IMG/VR virus record: IMGVR_UViG_3300021960_000030
Location: 1 to 64,000 of that record
DNA length: 64,000 nt
From: a virus
Strand: one strand, 5' to 3'
Below the pieces are notes generated by a model. That model ran no database searches and was not told where the DNA came from. It worked only from the letters and a program-made list of their open reading frames with translations. Made by a program: the position numbers and the translations under genes. Below are positions 58,484 through 64,000 of the stretch, piece after piece (the first letter of the stretch is position 1; each line of letters opens with the position of its first letter).

Positions 58484-59722
58484 TTAGACGAGGGACAGAG
58501 GAGGAATGCCTTTCACGAAGATAGCATCAACTACGTTCTGCAGTCGTTTGGTCACTTGCTTACCGTATGTGCGGTGCACAGGGACAGTTACATAACCGAA
58601 AGGTTTCCTGTAAAAGTCAAACTTACCAGGGGTAAGTTCACCGCTGCGAATGCGAGCGGCGTCATCCTTATGTAGACGGATAACACGCCCGATGGTCTGT
58701 GCCATCTCAACAACGTTGAGATTGCGGAGCAGGATGCAGTGAGTCAGTCCAGGAACGTTGATACCTTCAGACAGAATACTGTAGTGGAAGATAACAAACT
58801 TCTTGGTAGGATCGGCACCCCAAGATGTCAGGGTGTTGAAGAACTGCTCACGATTGACTTTCTTATCGTCTACATAGGCACCGAACTTAGAGGTAACGTG
58901 GAGAACATTGTAACCACGATCCTTAAGTTGTTGGAGAAGATCGGTCTGACCGATCATGTTACCTAGCACACGACTAGACGGCACTGCAACAAGAACCTTG
59001 GCAGCATGAGTATCATCGAGATTGTCAATGATGTCCTGCACGGTGTTGCTGTCAACGACATGTGCGTTGACCTTGTTACGAGTATTGTCTGTGGTGAATG
59101 GCACAATCTGGGGAGGGATGATGCTACCGTTGTTGATCAGTTCCGAAGCAGGAACGTTCTCAATGACGGCACCATAGACCTCACGATTGTGCATTCCACG
59201 CTCATGCTTGTGCGAGATGCGAGGAGTAGCAGTGAAGAAGTAGCAACGCTCTGCAACATCAGAGATGGCAAAGGTGCTGGTGAAGAAAGACTTAGCAACA
59301 CTATTGTGTGCCTCGTCAAAGTACACTGCACTGATATTGATGCCTGCATCAACTACACGACCCAGCGAATGATAGGTGGTGAAGATGATGCAGGACTCAC
59401 CTGCTGCACGAGCGGTGTTGTTGAAGAGAGCAATCTTGCTGCTCTTGGTAGAGTGAAAGTAATGGGTTTCACCACTGTGAGCGTGACACACATGCACAGA
59501 CTTGCTGTCAATGAACTGCATGAACTCATCACACAGTTGAGTAGCAAGCAGGATGCGAGGAGCAACAACAACAATCGTAGAAGATTGCTGCAGTTGACAC
59601 AGTGCATCCTGAATCATGATGAAAGTCTTGCCACCGCCAGTAGGGACAATGATTTGACCCTTATCGTTGACTTGCATTGCTGCAAGGGCACGATCTTGGT
59701 GAGGACGAAGAACAACAGTCAT
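58484..59722 (-). CDS. SF2 DEAD/DEAH helicase (type III res-subunit-like)
   Basis: 412 aa. Walker A PTGGGKT at 27-33, DEAH 136-139, motif III FTATPR 163-168, and motif VI QTIGRVIR 341-348 after SILSEGINVPG. Both RecA lobes are complete. This is the ResIII/UvsW-like group, 3'-5' DNA translocases used in recombination-dependent replication or repair. It lacks the N-terminal domain of T4 UvsW. It sits next to lysozyme and nuclease and has promoter G. Confidence 0.9.
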   Translation of the reverse strand: MTVVLRPHQDRALAAMQVNDKGQIIVPTGGGKTFIMIQDALCQLQQSSTIVVVAPRILLATQLCDEFMQFIDSKSVHVCHAHSGETHYFHSTKSSKIALFNNTARAAGESCIIFTTYHSLGRVVDAGINISAVYFDEAHNSVAKSFFTSTFAISDVAERCYFFTATPRISHKHERGMHNREVYGAVIENVPASELINNGSIIPPQIVPFTTDNTRNKVNAHVVDSNTVQDIIDNLDDTHAAKVLVAVPSSRVLGNMIGQTDLLQQLKDRGYNVLHVTSKFGAYVDDKKVNREQFFNTLTSWGADPTKKFVIFHYSILSEGINVPGLTHCILLRNLNVVEMAQTIGRVIRLHKDDAARIRSGELTPGKFDFYRKPFGYVTVPVHRTYGKQVTKRLQNVVDAIFVKGIPPLSLV

Positions 59723-59746
59723 GTATGTGGATCGCTCAACAGAAAT

Positions 59747-59806
59747 AATATACTACCACACCTCACCAGTCGGTGAAAACAGGGTGCACTTCGCAAACTG
59801 TCACAC
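59747..59806 (-). promoter_or_regulatory. Shared-module promoter G (for the helicase gene)
   Basis: GTGTGACAGTT (59796-59806), 5 bases, AGTGCAC (59784-59790), 31 bases, TATATT (59747-59752), 25 bases to ATG 59722. The distal half is identical to that of promoter C over 14 bases. Confidence 0.65.
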
Positions 59807-59939
59807 CACCCCTCTTGAGGTGCTTTTCCCATTCAATCGCATCAACTAGCGTCAGAAACGTCGCTGTAACTTGCGAAGTATGCCCTTTCTTCTTCTGTCT
59901 CTTCCAAATAACGTTGTATTTCTTCGCGTTTGATGTCAT
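59763..59939 (-). CDS. Small protein (MTSNAKKYNVIWKRQKKKG), overlapping another frame
   Basis: 58 aa: strand KYNVIWKRQ, basic turn, then TATFLTLVDAIEWEKHLKRG and VTVCEVHPVFTDW. The strand-helix-strand layout with EWEKHL-x-x-GV-x-x-CEV-x-PVF is common in short cyanophage proteins and looks more protein-like than the competing frame. It overlaps the 50-aa gene by 98 bases and has no clear Shine-Dalgarno. Confidence 0.6.
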   Translation of the reverse strand: MTSNAKKYNVIWKRQKKKGHTSQVTATFLTLVDAIEWEKHLKRGGVTVCEVHPVFTDW

Positions 59940-59994
59940 AAACAGAGGGAAGTTGCTTAGCGTTTGAATGTTGCGGATCTTGTTGGGGACTCAT
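59842..59994 (-). CDS. Small acidic protein (50 aa), overlapping another frame
   Basis: MSPQQDPQHSNAKQLPSVYD then IKREEIQRYLEETEEERAYF and ASYSDVSDAS. Its ATG overlaps the previous stop as ATGA, the rule in this operon. A central charged helix is predicted. It shares 98 bases with the 58-aa gene in another frame; one of them could be spurious, or both real. Confidence 0.5.
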   Translation of the reverse strand: MSPQQDPQHSNAKQLPSVYDIKREEIQRYLEETEEERAYFASYSDVSDAS

Positions 59995-60326
59995 TGGGGG
60001 CGCTCTCCTTCAGGTAGCATATCGTTGCCAGGATGTTCAGGAATGTAACCATGGTATGCTTTGTGATTGTAGAAGTGTGAATCTTCTATTTCAATCTCAT
60101 CCCAATCATGTTGATAGATTAGCAAACAACATTGTGTTGTTGGTTGTCTAGCAGATGGGTCACCGTGTTCATATTCATGAAAACACATTGAGATGTAATC
60201 ATTACAGGTAAAGCAGATGTAACCCTCTAAACCTTTGTACCGAATGGGTGATCCGATCTCAAGTGATTTCAAGATGTTCCTGATCTCCAGGGCAACTGAC
60301 TCTGAGATTAGCAGGGGTGTGGTCAT
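59991..60326 (-). CDS. Small protein, function unknown
   Basis: 111 aa: LLISESVALEIRNILKSLEI, IRYKGLEGYICFTCNDYISM, CFHEYEHGDPSARQPTTQCC and LLIYQHDWDEIEIEDSHFYN. Several Cys and His but no clear zinc-knuckle spacing. Looks like a compact alpha/beta protein. ATGA overlaps at both ends. Confidence 0.75.
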   Translation of the reverse strand: MTTPLLISESVALEIRNILKSLEIGSPIRYKGLEGYICFTCNDYISMCFHEYEHGDPSARQPTTQCCLLIYQHDWDEIEIEDSHFYNHKAYHGYIPEHPGNDMLPEGERPQ

Positions 60327-60955
60327 ATTGTCAACCTATTGGTACAGTCTCCGTACTGTCCATGCAACCAATAGTTGAACGCAACACTATACCGATCCGA
60401 CAGACTTCGGTTAGGTTCAACACTATGCTCTACAGTTGATGGGAACAGCAATATCAATGCTTCCTCAGCAGGTATAGACCAGCACGATGAGTTGTAGACA
60501 TTGTGCTCAACAATATCAGGTCTCATTGCTGGTGTTGTATATGTGTCACGATTGGAATCTGCGTGAAACAATATATCCCCACAGTTGGGTGGCGTCTTTA
60601 TGTATATGACACCACTATACATTGAGTTGCAATGTGTATGTTTGTGTGCAGAATGACCTATTTTGTGTCTAGTTGCCCACGAACAATGATGCCGTGCTAC
60701 ATATCTCTTATCGAAGCACAGTATGTTATACAAATAGTGATTCAGATGTCTCTCAACCAGTGCCTTTAACTCTGGGCACCCATCTAATAGTCTTTGGTTG
60801 GAAGTATTCTCACCATTCTTCTCTTGTGGGTCAGAATAATACTCCTGATTAACAACATACTCCACTATCTCTGTAGACAGTGGAGCATTGCGAGACACAT
60901 ATAATGGATTGTTGAACAGTGGAAAGACTGATCTATCGTAATCACCTAAGTTCAT
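60323..60955 (-). CDS. 2OG-Fe(II) oxygenase (PF13759-like), paralogue 1
   Basis: 210 aa. H106-T-H108-C-N110-S-M-Y-SGVIYIK, then FPSTVEH177SVEPN and DR188YSVAFN. Same layout and length as the next enzyme upstream; the pair clearly arose by duplication. The N-terminal half (FPLFNNPLYV...) is the family's variable lid. Substrate unknown; candidates include a host or phage protein or a nucleotide. ATGA coupling with the paralogue. Confidence 0.85.
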   Translation of the reverse strand: MNLGDYDRSVFPLFNNPLYVSRNAPLSTEIVEYVVNQEYYSDPQEKNGENTSNQRLLDGCPELKALVERHLNHYLYNILCFDKRYVARHHCSWATRHKIGHSAHKHTHCNSMYSGVIYIKTPPNCGDILFHADSNRDTYTTPAMRPDIVEHNVYNSSCWSIPAEEALILLFPSTVEHSVEPNRSLSDRYSVAFNYWLHGQYGDCTNRLTI

Positions 60956-61560
60956 AGCACCAAATCTCGTGTGGGTGCACTGAAGTCACCCTTCATGATT
61001 ACATTAAATCCTAATGAATATCTATCTTGTATAGACTCATTGTATCCTGTGTAGTGGTCTACATGTGCAGGGAAGCATACAATCATGCCACGCTCAGGTA
61101 CAATCTGCCAGATGCGTGAGTTGAATATATTATTCTCCCATGTTCGTGGTTCCAATGTACCTGTGTTCCATGTGGCATGATTATATGATGCCTCAAAGAT
61201 AATGTTGCCACTATCATCAGGCACGTCAAGATACAGGCAACCTGTGAACATACTATTGGTATGTCCATGCCTGTCTGCTCTTTCACCTGGGCGATGTTTA
61301 TTCACCCATGAGCATACAATCTCACACGTCACTCGATCATCAATAGCGAGGACATTGTGAGCATAGTGGGCAATATGTCCAAGACAAATGTGATGCAGTT
61401 GTGGATACCTTCGTAAAATCTGAGTATCAACAGTCTGCATCCCATCTGCCCGCTTGGGGTAATCCTTATATTCTTCCTGTTTGATTAAATCTATCTCATC
61501 TTGTGGAATGTCATAGGTGTCAACAAATACAGGTGTGGAGAATATAGGAAAGACAGTCAT
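60952..61560 (-). CDS. 2OG-Fe(II) oxygenase (PF13759-like), paralogue 2
   Basis: 202 aa. H98-x-H100-T-N102-S-M-F-TGCLYLD, FPAHVDH169YTGYN and DR180YSLGFN match the H-x-H...H...R set. Starts FPIFSTPVFV as its paralogue starts FPLFNNPLYV. Tight coupling (ATGA) on both sides puts it in one operon with the CpeS-like lyase. Confidence 0.85.
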   Translation of the reverse strand: MTVFPIFSTPVFVDTYDIPQDEIDLIKQEEYKDYPKRADGMQTVDTQILRRYPQLHHICLGHIAHYAHNVLAIDDRVTCEIVCSWVNKHRPGERADRHGHTNSMFTGCLYLDVPDDSGNIIFEASYNHATWNTGTLEPRTWENNIFNSRIWQIVPERGMIVCFPAHVDHYTGYNESIQDRYSLGFNVIMKGDFSAPTRDLVL

Positions 61561-61727
61561 TTTTCAGTGGGTTCAAGATGTAATGTAGTAACGATCTCAT
61601 GAATCGTAGCACGTTGTTTAGGACTGATGTCTCCCTGCCTTTTATAGAGGTCAGAGAGTAATAGTAACATTGCCCTCTTAAGTAATCCTTTTGCCTCGTG
61701 ACTAAGTTGTGCTGACTTGAGGAACAT
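61557..61727 (-). CDS. Small helical protein, function unknown
   Basis: 56 aa from ATG 61727, preceded by GGAG at good distance; an ATG at 61796 would create a 95-base overlap with the lyase gene. Reads MFLKSAQLSHEAKGLLKRAM then LLLLSDLYKRQGDISPKQRA. Probably two or three helices. Confidence 0.65.
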   Translation of the reverse strand: MFLKSAQLSHEAKGLLKRAMLLLLSDLYKRQGDISPKQRATIHEIVTTLHLEPTEK

Positions 61728-62211
61728 CGGTCTCGTTCTCCTTACGAGTTTCGTAGTATTGTCCGACGATAGTGACACGGTTGCCCTTGAAACCAATCGT
61801 CTGTCGTAATCTTACCGTGTCATTATGTAAAAGTCGAATCTCTTCACGAAATCTTTGTTTTCCATATTCTGTATCAAAGAGGATAGTATCCTCATCAATC
61901 ATAGTTACATCAGTCATGGTGGGACTGGAGGTCATATATCCCTGAGAGCGATACATCTTCCCATCCTTACTATTGATTCCGACAAGCATCTCACCAGATG
62001 AAGCAGGTTCACCTGAACTATATTTAACAGTTTCCCATCCAAACTTTACATAATAGTCACTGTGGACATCTTCTGGGATGACTGCTTTCTCAGCATCATT
62101 TAGTTCACCAACGAGGAGTTCACTGGTCATGAGTTCTGCACTCTCACCATACAAATATCTACGGTGGGAATGCCATTCACCTTTCGATCTATCGAACCAT
62201 TGTGTAATCAT
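61702..62211 (-). CDS. CpeS/CpcS-like phycobilin lyase
   Basis: 169 aa. The ITQWFDRSKGEWHSHRRYLYG start matches the CpeS family (FFERSxGxWxSxRxSHH), and the rest follows its beta-barrel strands: GEMLVGINSKDGKMYRSQGY, TILFDTEYGKQRFREEIRL and TVRLRQTIGFKGN. Known: CpeS enzymes attach phycoerythrobilin to phycobiliprotein cysteines. Cyanophages carry several bilin genes (pebS, pcyA, cpeT). Inferred: keeps or alters light harvesting during infection. Substrate chromophore and target are unknown. Confidence 0.8.
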   Translation of the reverse strand: MITQWFDRSKGEWHSHRRYLYGESAELMTSELLVGELNDAEKAVIPEDVHSDYYVKFGWETVKYSSGEPASSGEMLVGINSKDGKMYRSQGYMTSSPTMTDVTMIDEDTILFDTEYGKQRFREEIRLLHNDTVRLRQTIGFKGNRVTIVGQYYETRKENETDVPQVSTT

Positions 62212-62744
62212 ACTGACCTCTTCAGATTTACATTTAGAACGACACGAATGCCTTCCTTGGGTGGTGTTGATGCATGTAGAATATGTCCAGGGAAATGTAC
62301 TACACGACCCTGCCTACAGTCTACACTATCAGTGAGTTCTAGTCTGTCATTGAAGAACAACGTGGGTGCTTTTTCGTTTTCAGTTATATACCACAACACC
62401 ACGTCATGTTCCTCACTGAAGTCTACATGTGGTTTGTTATGTTTCTTCTTGGTAGGATACAACAAACCCAATCGTGCACGATATATATCCTCATGACTAT
62501 ATCCATACAGACTTGCAAACTGACACAACTCTAGATGAAATAGATCATAGTATGGTGATCGTACCTCATAGTCCATCTTTAATAGATGCATGAATGCACC
62601 ACCACCAGAGGGCACAAGGTCTGTGGCATCAGGTATATAATGCCATGGAAACTCAGGCGAGGTAACTATACGTTCAATCTCTTTTGTTGCTACATCAGAG
62701 ATTAAGTGCGTATTGATTTCTGTCTGGTTTGTTCTCAGGATCAT
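62208..62744 (-). CDS. 2OG-Fe(II) oxygenase (prolyl-4-hydroxylase-like)
   Basis: 178 aa. H106-V-D108 (NKPHVDFS), H157 (GHILHAST) and R167 (EGIRVVLN) give the canonical H-x-D...H...R. TLFFND and RVVHFPG strands flank the metal site. Overlaps the JmjC-like gene by 50 bases, so the exact start is uncertain. ATGA with the lyase. Confidence 0.85.
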   Translation of the reverse strand: MILRTNQTEINTHLISDVATKEIERIVTSPEFPWHYIPDATDLVPSGGGAFMHLLKMDYEVRSPYYDLFHLELCQFASLYGYSHEDIYRARLGLLYPTKKKHNKPHVDFSEEHDVVLWYITENEKAPTLFFNDRLELTDSVDCRQGRVVHFPGHILHASTPPKEGIRVVLNVNLKRSV

Positions 62745-63387
62745 GCCAACATGGAATACTTAGGGACAGTCGTTCTTGATCAGGACGAGCACAATGATAG
62801 CAGCGTGATGGTATATACAACATGTCTCCAGGTTGTAGTACCGTATCGATTGCAGGTGTTACTTCATCCTTACTAGGATTATAGGGGAATCCAGTATATT
62901 TGACAAGTGTACTCACTCTCTCATTATATACTGTCCAGTGTGTCTCACCATGTATTTGCATGATGAAGTTTGCTGGTTGATCCCAATGAATCTTGAATGA
63001 ACTTGCACCACCTAATGCACCATAAATGTGTGCATCACATGCTACATCGAATGTACCCTCAATCCTACGCAGCAATGCATTAACACGAGCATTGTGATGA
63101 CCATACTTAGCGATCACAAATGTGTTGTTCCTATTGACAAGTTCAAAGATAACTTTCTTGTCTGGATGCCAGTTACCATGCCACGGGTGAGGCACAGTGG
63201 GCATAGGAACTTTGGTGTTGTTGTTATCTAAAATCTCAACATTATACACCCAGGGATTGTTTAGGCAATGCTCAACATCTGCCCAGTGCACATACTCTGT
63301 GGGTGTGTCACATACACCCTTGAATAACATCGGGGTGTCACCACATGTGTAGTGGTTAGGATTCAGAAATGGATACGAAATGGACAT
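62695..63387 (-). CDS. JmjC/cupin-type Fe(II)/2OG hydroxylase
   Basis: 230 aa. Ligand pattern H134-W-D136 in FKIHWDQPANFIMQIHGETH and distal H198 in DMLYIPSRCYHCA, the RoxA/NO66-like JmjC cupin layout (HxD, ~60 residues, GD-x-LY-x-P-x-x-x-H). Known members of that group hydroxylate ribosomal proteins. Inferred: possible modification of host ribosome or another protein. The first ~60 residues have no recognised domain. Confidence 0.8.
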   Translation of the reverse strand: MSISYPFLNPNHYTCGDTPMLFKGVCDTPTEYVHWADVEHCLNNPWVYNVEILDNNNTKVPMPTVPHPWHGNWHPDKKVIFELVNRNNTFVIAKYGHHNARVNALLRRIEGTFDVACDAHIYGALGGASSFKIHWDQPANFIMQIHGETHWTVYNERVSTLVKYTGFPYNPSKDEVTPAIDTVLQPGDMLYIPSRCYHCARPDQERLSLSIPCWHDPENKPDRNQYALNL

Positions 63388-64000
63388 TTAGATTCCCTCT
63401 TCATGATTAAATCCCAGGACTTATATGGTGCCCAGTGTTTGAGTTGCTGATCCTGTTTGATCCTTTCTAGTTTATCAGGAGATGGTGTCTTTCTACTCAG
63501 TTTGAATGTATCTTTACCACGCACAAACTTAGCATGAAAGATAGGTGTGCCACGTTTGATTACTATATCGTCATCAATACGATGAGGAACAATACCAATG
63601 GGCAACGATCTCATCCATGATGAGACAGGAAATGTGCCAGGGACAACACTAAACCCATGTTGTGCAACTGTGGGGTGTCCAGTATATTCTACCCACACAT
63701 TCTTGGCATCAGTCCAGAACAATGTATTGTATCTGATTTGTATCTCAGGCAGTTCATCATTCCACCAGTTAGGACTAATCATGAACAGATCTTGGAGTTT
63801 ATCTCCATGCGTATCAGATCCGATCATGCGATGCTCATTGCTACACCTGAAGTGTAGATCAAATGGGAAATAGAATGTCCACCTATTCTTACACCACTCT
63901 TTGTGTGCTGGGCAATACATATGGTCGTGAGACTTTATCCCATCATTGTATGCAATGGTGGGTGTAATCTCCCAATCTTCAGCAAAGGTAGGAATCTGGT
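63363..64000 (-). CDS. Conserved-type protein, start beyond the window
   Basis: The frame is open to the right edge; 212 codons are visible, beginning QIPTFAEDWEITPTIAYND. Key segments: FPFDLHFRCSNEHRMI, NTLFWTDAKNVWVEYTGHP, FPVSSWMRSLPIGIVPHRID and IKRGTPIFHAKFVRGKDTF. The FWT...GHP...P-x-G...I-x-G-x-P-x-x-F order faintly resembles DUF6065; low certainty. First gene of the oxygenase operon in this window, overlapping the JmjC-like gene by 25 bases. Confidence 0.7.
   Translation of the reverse strand, partial: QIPTFAEDWEITPTIAYNDGIKSHDHMYCPAHKEWCKNRWTFYFPFDLHFRCSNEHRMIGSDTHGDKLQDLFMISPNWWNDELPEIQIRYNTLFWTDAKNVWVEYTGHPTVAQHGFSVVPGTFPVSSWMRSLPIGIVPHRIDDDIVIKRGTPIFHAKFVRGKDTFKLSRKTPSPDKLERIKQDQQLKHWAPYKSWDLIMKRESKCPFRIHF

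Noticed and set aside
58484-59722. Calling the helicase uvsW
   Set aside because: Core motifs fit the broader SF2 ResIII/UvsW group, but it lacks the UvsW N-terminal domain and its neighbours are not those of uvsW in T4.
1-64000. tRNA genes, integrase or insertion sequences
   Set aside because: No cloverleaf, recombinase motif or terminal repeats recognised while reading both strands; a covariance-model search would settle tRNAs.

Overview
The window is about one third of the genome of a T4-like myovirus of marine cyanobacteria (a cyanomyovirus). The evidence is a baseplate gene order of gp25, gp6, a gp7-position giant, a gp10-like protein and gp8; T4-type late promoters (TATAAATA variants); tail proteins of the kind found in Synechococcus/Prochlorococcus phages (DUF4815, YHYH, GSGY repeats, fibre proteins starting MANRIQLRRD); and a CpeS-like phycobilin lyase. 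Every gene I accept is on the minus strand, so transcription runs from position 64000 to 1. I recognised no tRNA, integrase, insertion sequence or CRISPR array.

Right part (about 59.8-64.0 kb): a tightly coupled operon, with ATGA overlaps at most junctions, of host-metabolism-type genes. It holds a JmjC/cupin-type hydroxylase, a prolyl-4-hydroxylase-like enzyme, the CpeS-like lyase, two paralogous 2OG-Fe(II) oxygenases and small proteins. Next come an SF2 helicase, a phage lysozyme, an EcoRI-family restriction-type endonuclease and another 2OG-Fe(II) oxygenase. From about 56.8 to 49.1 kb there are roughly 30 very small genes of early type, many under 60 codons, some starting with GTG or TTG by translational coupling. 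They are punctuated by promoters that share a previously unremarked upstream module.

Left part (about 1-49 kb): virion genes. In transcription order these are a 1,180-aa structural protein, a PAAR-like protein, gp25, gp6, a single 7,523-aa protein (22.6 kb, over a third of the window), a YHYH/Ig protein, a gp10-like protein ending in a cupredoxin domain with a full type-1 copper ligand set, a GSGY-repeat protein, gp8, a 2,451-aa DUF4815 protein, two small proteins, a strong terminator, and a tail fibre that runs off the left edge.

The most striking observation is at the word level. Reading the whole window by eye I found no occurrence of AATT and none of CCGG, in genes or between them, although each tetramer would be expected about 250 times (64,000/256). 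The other fourteen 4-bp palindromes are present. The encoded nuclease keeps both the catalytic residues and the GNAIER recognition segment that EcoRI uses on its AATT core. I infer a self-exempt nuclease system: the phage makes an enzyme that cuts at AATT-containing sites in host DNA and protects itself by having no such site, with no methyltransferase needed. CCGG avoidance suggests a second nuclease, from phage or host, outside this window.
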